Program-made: the position numbers and the translations under genes
Origin: Alligator mississippiensis
Lineage: Eukaryota; Chordata; Crocodylia; Alligatoridae
Assembly (NCBI RefSeq): GCF_030867095.1
Contig: NC_081833.1
Span: 74,467,395-74,531,394, forward strand
Reading direction: 5' to 3'
DNA: 64,000 nt
Shown: piece after piece, positions 34,480-47,258 of the stretch
Layout of the letters: each line of letters starts with the position of its first letter
How positions within the stretch are numbered: the first letter of the stretch is position 1
The notes under the pieces: generated by a model
What the model saw: the letters and a program-made list of their open reading frames with translations, nothing else
Databases searched by the model: none
What the model was told of the DNA's origin: nothing

Positions 34480-37400
34480 GTACAGTAAAGCAGGCAGCAC
34501 CAATACTAGAAAGAGAGATGAAACATGCCTTCCCAGAAGTGGAAAACAAAATCACTTGTACTGGAGCAGAAGTTTCTTACTTATTTTAAGCTTACTCTGC
34601 CAGTAGGACTTGAATACTTCAGTGGACCAGTGTTTCTTCTAATGTTTTATACTTAACCTCTTTAAGTCTATAAAGCTATATGCTATTCTTGTTTTTATGC
34701 CAAAATCTAGAGTTAAGCATGACTATAATAAGTGTGTTTTACTCTTCACTGTGCAGATACCTCATACCCAGCTGTGACCCAACCACTATGAACCAAAGTT
34801 TTGTTCAATAGCTCATTTTTACACGATTTAAGTCCGGTGTTCTTACTGTATTGAAGTAGGATTGGAAATTACCCTCAAAAGCATATACCATACCCTGTAG
34901 GAGTTGGTTAAAAAGAAAAAATAAATACATGTATTGAGATTTCTCTTTCTGGGACTGAGGGCATCAGTCCATCTAGTTAGAGAAGGTGTCCTGATGAAAT
35001 TAGTTTACAAGTGATACCTTTCACAAAGCATTCTGCTCTGATGACGTGGAGTTATACCTGTGCCACGCTGTGTTATAGATAGTAGGTCTGCAGCACTGAT
35101 TCTCAACCAGGGTACCATGGCCCCTGCAAGAGGCCGTAAGCACTGGCTTCTTCCAACATCAGGTGCCCTGTGTCTGCCCCAGTGTCTCAGCAGCACCCCC
35201 CACCAGCCCTGGGAGCATGAGAAGCGCAGGGGAAGGAGCTGTGCTGAAAAGCTCAGTCCCCAACACTTCTCATGCACCCTGAGCAGTGCTCTCTGCCATT
35301 GGTGTGTGGGCAGATGTGGGGCTGAATTTTTTCAGCCTGGTTCCTTTCCCTGCTCTTCCCACTAGCTCTAGGAGCATGGGAAGGGCCGTGGGGAATGGCC
35401 CAGCATTTGAGCCTCCAGAGGAGCAGCCACAGTGGCAGGGGCTGTACTCACTCCCTCGGGCACAGACAGGGGCAGACAGAGCAGGGCGCAGAAGAGTCCT
35501 GCCCCTTGCCACCCTCATCTGGCACCAGCCTCTGTACCATTGTCACCTCCTGCAGGGACAGCTGTTTTTTCAGGGGGTGTAGTGGCCCTCTCCCAAGTTT
35601 CCCAATCTGCCCCACTGAGCAGCTCTGAGCCAGCACTGAGAACTGTGTACCACCCCTATAATACTCTCAGAGGTGCCCTGCCCTGTTGCCCCGTCAGATC
35701 CCTTTAAGGGTGCTGCAGGGTGCAAGGAGGTAAGCATTGTAAGAAATAAATTAGTCGTTAGATGGGGTGTCTCTAAATGGCAACAAAGTTATCAAGGGGT
35801 GCCTTCAGTCTAAAAAGGTTGGGAACCAGTCGTCTGCAGGTATAAGCATGTGTGCATGTTTGCAGCATTATTGCACGTGTATTTTGGGAAGAACTGATAA
35901 ATGGTAAAACCTGTTCACGTACTCAGAACTCCCTGGGTGAAACCCTCGCCCTGTGCAACTCCAGGGAAACTGTTGTGGTTCTGCATATGTGCAGGGGCCC
36001 ACCGCTGGGTTTTGTAGCCATTTTAGGGCTACCTTTTTTTTTTAGAAGGGGGCATTAGTGATTATGAATAAGCAATGGAACACCTCAGATTTTGTAAGCT
36101 ATTATTATATAGGTTCCCCCCTTTTTGCCTAATATAAATTAAGGCAAGTTTCTCTTTGTAAGAAGCCATGCAGAAGGCTTACTGCAACCATTATTATTTA
36201 GTAAACATTAATAAATAATTATTTATTAAATACTAAATGCATCATGATTAATGTATCACAATAATGCTACTGCCCAGCTGCCTGTATGTTGTGATGGAAA
36301 CTTTTTTTGGGGAAAAAAGCAAACATAAATAAAAATGAAAATAAGAAAATTAATGATTGTGTTATGCTAGTGCATCCCTATTATTTTGATGAAGACTTTT
36401 TTTAAAGCCTTATAATAAGTGTGTAGTAAAAAATACCACTTTTGCTTTCTGCTGGCTAGTTTACTTTGTTGTAAAAGCTTATTTAGTGTAAAATGCTATT
36501 TCCATGAAAAGCTACTTGAACAAACTGGTATTTTGATTTTTTTTGAGCAAAGATGGCATTACATCATAAACATAAGGAAACTCACAGCTTAGTGTTAGTC
36601 TAGAGAGAGCTGAATATTCAAACTATATTTCTCAAAAAAAGAAAAAAAAGAGTACAGTTCTCATGCCACACTGTTGCCAATATTTCAGCATCGCTTTTTA
36701 TGACGATCTGTTAGAATCAGTTCATAATTTCTTGTCTTACTGAGATGGTTTTTCTGATTTAAAAGCAAGTCTGTTCCCAGTATACCATTAATCTCTTCCG
36801 TATGTTTTCAGACAAATCTGCACGAGACGCTTAAGCTGTGCATCCCTACTCATCTGTATGTTTTTAATTAATTAGTCAAATAAATGTTTATGTATAAATA
36901 CAAGTTTCAGACTAGAGCCTTTTTCTCAGTGCTCCTGGATTTTTTCTTGTTTTGTTTTTCTCTTTAATGCCTTTATAACATGTAATGCGTTTTGCCCCTA
37001 ATATTGTAGACTGACAGCACTTCCTTTTTCTTGCAGTTGTGTTGGAGAATCATGAAGTGACAGATGAAGATGTAGAACCTGCTCTGAAACGCCAGCGGAT
37101 AGAAATTAACTGCCAAGATCCCTCTATTAAGGTGGTGATAGTGCACCTTTTTATTGGTCATAAAGTCAGATATGTTCTTTACATTGGGGAAAATGCATTA
37201 AAATAGGGAAGCAAAATGAAATGAAATTAGTATATTTATATTCAATCCTGACAGTATTCTTGCCCTTCCTGCAAATGTTATAGCATGTTTCTTTATTGGT
37301 AGTCAGCACAAACATACATCTTTAGATTTATACCTAATTTTCCAAAGCCAAATCTATTGGATTACCTTTATACCTATTTTTAATGAGTCATTCCATTGAA

Positions 37401-40400
37401 TCAAATCTTACTCCTCTTTTGTTTTGAAGGGTTTGGATAAATTGTATCAAAATGGTGGATGTGACCATAGGTTAATTCTTTCAGTATTCTTTTCGCTATT
37501 TTTTAACAGTTATTTTAAAATAATATTATTCTTTTGAATATTCCAGCCAAATTTTTTTTAGGTTTTCCTGTGCTGAAAGAATGCTCCCTTTCTTCACTCC
37601 CCTTCAGACCTTATTAAGAGTATGTTTTCATAGTAGTTCAGTCTTGGGCATAGGCATAAACATGAATATGTGGGTAATGTGTTACTACCACACACCTTGA
37701 GATATGCAATTCTACATTCTTAAGATTGTGTTAGAAACCACAAAAATCAAATAAGAGTGTAGACTGGCAGCTGCTTGTCTAACAATGCTATTCTGTTAAT
37801 TTTGCCTGAGATTTTATTCAGATTTTACCTAGATACGTAACTTTTAATTTTTAGGTGGCCACAAGGTGGCATGCTTGCTGCTTCTACAAGAGTTCAAGTG
37901 TATCTAGTAGAGTATTAGTATTTAGTTCCATAATTTCCCCCTGAAAAATCATGCAGTGTTTACCTTTTAAAATAAATGGATAGATTTGTAAAAGGGAATG
38001 AATCTTATTATTTTATTTGCATATTTCCAAGTTAGGTGTTTGCTACAGAATGAAGGGGAGTTGTGCTTGTTGCCTCTGAGGGTAGTTGAATAGATATGAT
38101 CATTGATACATTTACAAGCAACTACATTTCTTTTTGGGGGCAGGAAGCAATCTTATTTATCTTCATCCATGAACATGTTGAAGCATGTTTATAGTTGTCT
38201 TGTTTTTATGCATAAGGGAGTGAGAGGCTTGTCATCTTAAGCTATAGAGTAACAGGAAAATTGGAATCAAAGGGTAATTTGATACAAAATTATTTGTCTT
38301 GGATGTTGGGTTAGAAATGAAGAATTTGAGCACTGGACTGATGTTGAAGGATTTCACTGATTTTATTGATGGTCAGATTTTGTGACTAAATTGGTTGGAG
38401 GCCCTTGAATTGTTTGCCACTCAATTTATCTGGACATTGGTGTAGGCATGTTCCTGAAAATAAGTTTCTAAAAACAGCTTCTGTTCTCCTTCTCAGTCAT
38501 TCCTGTATTCCATAAACCAGACAATATGCCTACGGTTGGATAGCATTGAGGCAAAGCTGCTGGCATTAGAAGCTACCTGTAAATCATTGGAAGAAAAATT
38601 GGACCTCGTCATGAACAAACAGCATAGCCCTATCCAAGTCCCCATGGTGGCAGGTTCTCCTCTTGGCGCTACACAGACATGCAATAAAGTGCGATGGTAA
38701 GAAAAGAACAGACCAGTCATCACTGTAGCAATGTACTTTTTGAACACTATCCCAAATCCATCTCCCTGGCACCACCAAACTCTGCAGTTTTATGAATAAC
38801 TGTCAAGAGCTTGGTATGTTGTTTAGAATGTAAAATGAATTCATCTTGAAGGTAATTGCCAGTTTCACGATGTTACTTCTAGTTAGACTGAGACTAAACA
38901 CATCACATTGGTTCATGGACAGCTTGCAACTATTTCCACATTTCAACTTAAACCAGACTGATTCATCCTTCCTTTGGAAAAGTTGCATCACGTATTAGAT
39001 GCGTCGTGTTTCGTCTTTCTACCTTTTTGCCTTCATTTTCTTTATCATTTCATTGGTGTTTCTGGCTAATGTGCTTACTGATTGCATCACTTCATACCAT
39101 TCTAATCGTGTTTAACTTTACTCTTATTTACTAGCGGTTCAATGGAGAGGCTCAGTGACATGCGCCTATTCCCTGTAAACTCTCACTAGAATAATATCTA
39201 ATGTTTATTTCTGGGGTAGAGTCGAAGGGGTTAGAAATGGAAAAGACCTATTAAATCATCTGATCCATTACAATATAAATTCAGACTTGCCCTATAGTAC
39301 CGTTTACTTCTGCGTAGTTCACCTGTGAATTTAGGTGTCTAAAGCCCTGGTGTGTCCAACACTTCCCCTTGGAGATTATTTCAGTCTAATAGATACATCT
39401 GTCAAGGGTTTTTTGTGTGGTAATGAGCATAACCCTCATTCATAGTTTCATTCTGTTTTTCCTAGCTGTGCTTCCCTAAATAATCCCTCTCTGTTCTTGT
39501 TTAGATCTGTGTAATATTCTTGGTCTCCTTTCCAATTCCATACACTCTTCAGTTATATATAGCCAAGATATACATACTTAATTATCTCATTATAAAACAA
39601 TTTCAGTGACAACTGATCCTTGTCATTACTCTTCTCAGGACTCCCTTCATTTTCTAAATATTTTTCTGGTATGTGTTACTCAGAAATAAGCATGATATTG
39701 CAGGTGTACCAGAGCCTTAGAGAAAGAAGCTGCTGTTTACTTGCCTCGTGCTGAGGGGCCCATGTCTGTGCAGGTAAAAAAAAACAACAAAAAACCCCCA
39801 AAAGTACATTGGCTTGCTTATGCTCCCATGTTGAACTGCAAATTCTTGTCTCATTTTCCTAGCCATTGTCTATTTTCTATTCAGCATTGGATCGTTATAA
39901 GAAATGTGTGTTTCAGATTATAGTTTCTCTTATATGTTTGCATTTTTTTAAATTTTTGTCCTGGCTGGTGTTTGCAGCTAGTCTCAGATTAGTATTTCCG
40001 TTTCACTGAGGAACTCTTTACCCCTTCTTTCCCTTCATGAGTTAAATTGTTAAACAAAACTAAACCTAACACTCATACCTTTAAAAACTCTAGCTCTATG
40101 AATTTGTAGTCAGAAGGACTATTATGGTAATGTACTCTTACCTATTGTAGTAACAAACTAGGGTTTGACTCAGTAATTACTGTATTGTGCTCAATAATGT
40201 GTAGTGGAAGTAAAGTAACTTTTAGAAGAACATCCAGTCTTATATTTAAAGACTTGAAACAAGGAAGAATCCATCATAACTCTTGACTGAAATGCACCTT
40301 TATTTCTAATTTGAATTTGCTTGGCTTCAACTTAAATGTTCGTCTTGCTGTGCTAGGCAGCTAGAGCTGTGGCTATTTTAGCAACAATTGAATATCCAGT

Positions 40401-43400
40401 ACTTTTCAAAGCAGGCCACTCATTTTTTAGGGCCTAAATATTGCATTTGGACTTTACCTCTAGCCATTTTTTTTTTTTTTTTTACCATTAACCTGTTATG
40501 TTACTGGGGATGGAAGTTAGTCATGGGAATAGGTAATTTTCAGGATTGTCCTTCCTTTGAAATATGTACTGCATCTATATTTTTTCAGGCTCTTGGTACC
40601 TTCTTAATTGTCCTTGATGTTGTGAAGTAATTGCCAGTGATAACTAATTCCCTTAATAACACATGTTGCATATAATTTAACTGTCTGAGTAAAGTAAAAG
40701 ATAGAATGTTGTATTATTAAAACATTACAAGTACCTTTATATTTGGTTTTTATTACTTAGCTATTTCGAAAGAGACTTCCTTTGTTACTAATAACTTAAG
40801 CTGTTATTTTTTTTTAATATATGTTTGCTGAGGGCATGAGAGGCAAGAGTTTTTATTGGGCTAACTACATGGTTAGGATAGATGTAGACAAACTTTTGGG
40901 TATCATCAAACCCTTTCTTGGGTCTCTGGGAGAGAAGCAGGCAGAACTAAACAGCAGATAGAACAAAGATACAGATTTTTAGAAAGGGATTCAGAGCTTT
41001 ATATGTAATATAAATTCTTCCCCTTATACTGTGATTTATGCACAAAATATATGTTTCAGGTTTTTTAGAAAGTATATGACGTCATTGGGATCCAAGTAAT
41101 GCGAGTCCAGTGAGTGTTCTCTTTCATCACTGCCTTTTACTAATTATACTGCTTTCATCCTCTGAGACTTGCAGAACTGAGATTGCCTTTTCTCTGTAAG
41201 GCCATGGCAGTTCTGCTGTAGGCATTACTAGAGAGCTTGGCACTTAATCTCTTTGGAGTGCAGATTTATGGTAGCTGTTTTTCAGATAGTCTGAACTTAT
41301 TTTTGATGGAATACTGTAGGTGATATAAAACCCTTTGTCGCCATATATTTTTCCAGTGTTATAACTGTGGATTAAATGATATTCAATAATCTGTGCATTT
41401 ATTCTTATGTATGAAATAGATTCCCCACTTAATTTTAACTGATTTGTTGCCAACTAAAAACTAATAGCTTCTTTCTCATTTTGACAGGCTGTTAGGGGAA
41501 AAGAGACCTGTGCTTTAACTGTGTGTGTGTGTTGTTATTCAGGCAGTTAGATTTTTTTTTCTATTTTACTTTTTGTCCTTTGGTTTTTAATTAGAACAGT
41601 TTGCATATTTTGCATCTAAAAATATTTAACTGGATTTCTGACAAACAGATTTCCTTTCATTCATTCTTTTAATGAAATGTGCATGAAAAGTACAGAGCAT
41701 CAACTTAAAAGATTACTGCTTTTAACAGGAAGTAGGAAATTGTTAGAAATATCTTCAGCTTTGTCAAGGAAACATAGGTTTTCCCTGAAGTTCAATTTAT
41801 TTTATGGCCCATATGACCCCAAAGAAAATGAGTGCACTCTCAAAGGAAACATGTATTTAACTTAAGGATCCTATTTGCCTTAATAAAACTCCTTGAGAAC
41901 AGGTGAAAAGTTGTCAGCTAAATACCAAGGACTCTCTCATTTGGAAAGGATTCGCATATGTTGCGGAGCCAGCATGATTTCGTAAGTGGCTGGCTTGGTT
42001 TTTCAGCGATAGGATGTATCACAAAATTCCTTATCTCTCAGCTCATAGAAGCTCGTTCCACTTGTTGATTATTTCTAATTAAAAACCTGCATTGACTATT
42101 CTGTTGTATCAACTCTTTCTTTGTGTTCTCCCCTCCCCCCCCTTAAAACAGATGGCAGTGGAGAACTGCCAACTCCACTTGGTATTTCGGACCCAGATTT
42201 TCAGATTCTGCACCTGAATGAGATTCTGCAACCCTCTTCTCGTCGTTCTCCTGCCACTACATTAATACCAGTTTTACCACTTTAACAAAAACATTGTGCG
42301 CAGTTAGCAAAGGCATGTCAACCAGATGGTGTTACACTCAACAACAGTATCTTGTTTGCCAGCAAAGCAGACTCTTATTCTTTTTTTCAGAAAATTCTCT
42401 AAGGTTGTGTTATTTCCACTCCATACGGCTGTGAATTTTATTTACATATTTTATTTTGTGATTAGCTGCTTGTATTAATGTGATGTAGATTTGTCATAAT
42501 CAAGACTTATTTGTTACACTATTGTATATAGTAGAGCATATGAACTAAACATTATAAATTTAACCCAAATAAGTTTCATTGCTCCTGCAGTATTTGTGCC
42601 TTTTTTCTTTAAACACTTGTTATATATACATTCCCTGAAGCATTTCAGTTTCCAGTGTCTGTAGGCCATCATGTGATAAGAAGAAGGGAGACTTAGACTA
42701 GTGATCTTTTTTTTTTTTTTTAATCATCTTCTGGAAGAGTCGGACAAGTACAGAGAAGTAGCAAAGTTCATAGCTAAGTATTTAAGTCCTCCTAGTATAT
42801 ATATAATGGGGAATGAATGTCATATTATCTTATTCTGCTGCAGAGGCCAGAACAATATTGCACATGGCTTTATTATAAAATAGAATGATGTAGTATAATC
42901 TATCCATGTAACTGATGTTTTAATGGAGCCAGTGTCTCACTTTTATAAAAATTGGCAGCTTGAAGCTCAACTTAATATTGTTTTCTCTAGTAAACTTGGT
43001 GTTGATTTATTAGGATAACTCATTCTTTTTTTTGTTGCCAACCTGAAGTTTCCAAGTTTTTAAAGTTCTCATTAGGGAAATGAAGCAGAAGTTTCAAGGA
43101 GACTTGGAATAAATCAGGAACCTCCCTGTGCTGTTAGCTCCCACAGCAGAAATTTGGTGCATTTCAGAGTCTTATCTGATTTATCTTTATTACCCACATG
43201 TGAATTGATGCGTCAGGGTGGAATTTTTCCAACATCTTTTCTTGTTTGTCATTTTGGGGCTTATTTTTTCCTTGAAGATTTGTTGATATCTTTTGGAAAA
43301 CTACAGAATAGATAATTGAAAAATGATTATACTTTGTGTGCTTATGATATTTTTACTAAATGAATTGTGTGAAAACTTGAGTCTTATTCTTAGAATTCTC

Positions 43401-46400
43401 TACTCTTCTTAACTCCCACCTGATGTCATGATACTCTGCGCCACGTCCAGGACTGCAGTGGAGATGAAGTTGATGTTGTACTTGAAGTTAAATCTGATTT
43501 TGTTAGAAGGGTAGCAAACAAGCTGCAGGAGCCTATGGAATCTCGAGAAACAAAGATAAGTAGTTTTCAGATCTCCTAATGAGGAGGAGCAGATAAGAAG
43601 TCACAGAACATTTGACAAATAGGGGTGAATCCTATCTTAACACAATGCTGTAAAGTTTTCTCGAAGACATTGGAAGGCTTTTAAAAAGGGGCCTTAAGAA
43701 GAGAGATAACACAAGAAAGGCTTGTAATCACTATAACTTAAAAAAATGGCTTAGAAACAGTAGTCTTAATACTTAGTGACTGCTACTTAAAATATATAGT
43801 TGTAAGTTTTGTCTGCATAGCCAGGACAGGGGTCTATTGTATTAATGTAGATGTTTTATATAAATTTCCCCATCCTCTGAAAATTTATATTTTTCCAGGG
43901 ACTGGGGCAGAGGGAAAAGGGAGGCAGAGAGGCACATGTTTCAGAATCAGTGTAATGGAAAGAGAAAATGTTCGTACGTTGTACAGAATTGCATTTGCCA
44001 CTATGGAGCCTTAAAAATAGTCCAGAATAGTAGCACAGTAAAGTAATAAATATCTTATTAGTAAGAAAATGTGTATGTATTGTTTTGGTGTTGAGTCTTG
44101 TCTTCTTTGGTTTCACCCAGTTACTGATAATGCAATCCTGCTTGCTCTGGCCAGGATCTGACTTTCTCTGTGCCTCTGCTTTCATCATCTCCTGGCAGTC
44201 TGACCACCAGCAGGCTCTAATGCCCTTTTCCCTTTGAGCAATATACTGATAAAAAAATCCAATAGCTACCATAATTTCTTGGAGAATGTAGAGTCGTTTT
44301 TTCTTTTGACTGTAGCGCAGCATTTGATGATGCTTAATTGCAGCAGTCTCAAACCAGGAAGTTGGACATTTGGAACATGCCTAGGCAGGAGAAGAGGATT
44401 ATGTATTTACAGACAAATTATATGGCCTGACAGTGCAACTTATTATCATGCTTATATATCTTTAAAAATATTTCTGGAAAAGCTCAACCCAGGCACAGTG
44501 TTTGTTTTTTGCCAGTATCTCTTTGTTCCCGAGTTTTGTAGCTGGGTTACCCTAGGTATAAGCTGTTCAAGGGAACTGATTCCAGTCATGTACCGATTCA
44601 GCTAGATTTAAGCCTAACATACACACGGTCCTTTGCTGTAACCATGGGATCACAAGGCATCCTTTAAAATACTTAGTTTTCCTGTTTGAAAACAGTTTTG
44701 TTTTTATTTTCTGGGAAATAGTTCTTTATATCATAACTTATTTTATTTTTACTATATAAAAATATTTGTGGGGGGCAGGCTTCAAATGGCGAATTCATTT
44801 TTCTTTTCAATCTAGCTTACTGGTTGTCAAAGAACATTTTTTGGGGGGGGTTGATTAAATCTGGAAAATGTATATGAAAATGGACATTTTCTTATTTTGA
44901 CGGGGCCATTACCCCTCACATTTTTATGAAAAACTTGTAGTCTACCATACAAATACCTGCATCGTTGGTAAGTGCAGTTTACCAAGGCTCTCTTCCTTTT
45001 ACTTTATTATACAGATGCTGTTCATTCTGTGTTATGTTAGATTAGGGCTGTTTAACTGGTAGCAAGTGGGCTGTGTTCAGCCCATGGGAGGTTAATTTGT
45101 AGCTCCCAGGCGCCTGCCCAGCCCAGCCCTTGCTCCCCCCCCCTGCCCCCCAGGTTATTCTGGCTGCAGCTTCCAGTCTCTCCCTCCCTTCTCTGACTGC
45201 TACTTCCTGCACTTGGCCCAGGCGGTGAAGCACAGGGCAGGGAGCTAGGGTGAGTCTGGGGTGCACGCAGGGTGGGGGAATGTGGGATTGGAGCCACGTA
45301 GTGGGGAAGATCACACCTGCTCAGGGCAGTGGTCCTGAGTGCGGCGCATTGATGCGGCCTGCAGGGCAAATGGCCCCAGGGGTTAGAAGTTGGACAGCCC
45401 TGTGCTCGATCATAATTAAATCCATTTTGGGGTTTTTCATTGTTTTTGTTTTACCACTAATTTGCTTACCAACCCTTCTTCTCATCTCCCAGCTGATATG
45501 TCAAACATTGGTAAGTTTACCCCAAATGATCAAATCATCTCTATAGCTCTGTGCATGGATGAGAAGTAGAAGTACAATGGGGGGAAGAACTGAGTCACTC
45601 TAGGAATTTGACACACAACTTAACTGGATACTGGTGATTCTTTACCATAAAAAATTGACATTATGCTTTCATTGCAGAAAGATCTGGTGTGACATCCATG
45701 AATAAGAGATGCACTTGCATATGGAATGGTTCTCCATAGGGTTGTCTGCAGTTTACAGCATAAGTAGTGCCTCTCAATTTACGTCACTTCAAAGCGTGGT
45801 GTCCGTTGGTTGTCATGAAAGTCATTACATAGTAAACAGAAGGGGCAGGACACAATTCTGTCCCCCCCCAGTGGGATATGTGGATTTGTTTTTATTTTTA
45901 GGGATGTACCTTGGTAATCTGAGGTGGGGCTTGTCCTCCAGTCAAGGTCCATCAGCAGGGTGTGTTAGGTTTTGATTAATAGGTTTTGCTCGTCTCTCCT
46001 GTGTGCTAGTTGGAATGCTTTTTGGCTTTAGCTTTTCCCAGTTGCAGGAGTTCAAGAACTGTTTCTTTTTGTTTGCCTGTTATTTTGTATTCAAGCAATA
46101 TAGAAAAGTAAAAGTTAAAAGAAAGATTACATTAAACGGAGTTGTAAAGCACCGCAGCTTGAAAACAGAATTATAGTACAGTTGTAATTCAGGAAGAAGT
46201 GAAAACAGTGCGAGAAACTGCTGCATAGACGTTCCTTAGGAAAAAATAATGTAAATTAGTATACATAAAAATATGACCAAGAACTACCGACTATAAATAT
46301 AATGAGTTACAACTGGAATTTGCAGAAAAGAGTAATTAAACTATATACATACATTGCTATGAACTATGAGAGTTAGCCATCCTATTTTCCTATTGTCAGG

Positions 46401-47227
46401 CAGAGAGTAGCTTTTTTATTTTTGTTGCATTTTTATCGTCAAGATATTCACCGATTGTAATAAACAATACTGCAACACTGCATTGGGCTTTTTAAAAAGA
46501 AACGTAATTCTTCAGTTCTAATCAAGGACTTGTGATGGCTGAAATGCTACAGTATATAGCTAACCTCTTTTTCTTGCATTTGTTTCAGTAACGTTGTTAT
46601 TCGTTGGGCAAGCCATGGCACCCTCACAAATTAGTTTACAGCTGACTTTTTTTTAGCTGGTATGTAATAAATTGTAAACCTTTTGGACTATTAGGATCTT
46701 AAAGCTGCCATTAATGATTACTGTATTCTATTTGTCAAGGGCCTGCTTCCATTCTCATTGACATTAGCTGCCATATTCGCAATACTGATTTATGTGAAAG
46801 CAGTTCAAGCCCCAGGATAGTTCAGCAGACTTCCCCAAAAGATGGAAATACACTGTGGATTATGATTTGGATATACAGTAAATGATTTTGTGTTATAAAT
46901 GGGATTTAACTTAAAAAAATCCTATTGTTGGGGAAAGTTCTCTAGAATAATAGTTTCTTTTTCTAAATGTTATTGCTGCGTGACTGAGAAACTCAAGCCA
47001 CTTTTTGCAGTCTCCGTAATTACAAGACACCAAAATCAGCCTGGGTTATGTTGGACCTTCAGTTTGTGACCCCAGTACAGCAAAGCATTTAATCATGTGG
47101 AAATAAGCATGGATGTAGCTCATGATATACTTGCACCTACATAGGACATTTGAACTGAGACCTGTAGTGTCACTGGACTATCAAGTGCTCCTTCTGGAGC
47201 TTTGAAGTCCTTAGTTTAGAACACTAG

Positions 47228-47258
<31 letters not shown>

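Noticed and set aside
35060-35707. Several overlapping open frames on both strands
   Set aside because: They lie within the GC-rich interior of the hAT MITE and carry no transposase motif.
43856-44323. 155-codon open frame on the minus strand
   Set aside because: Intronic, no recognisable motif, no splice or start context. The length is within chance for AT-rich DNA of this size.
45493-45510. 18-nt microexon candidate (CATCTCCCAG ... ATTG|GTAAGT)
   Set aside because: Both splice signals look good and the length keeps frame, but joined to BANP exon 4 it reads TGC TGA, a stop. The pair is probably chance.
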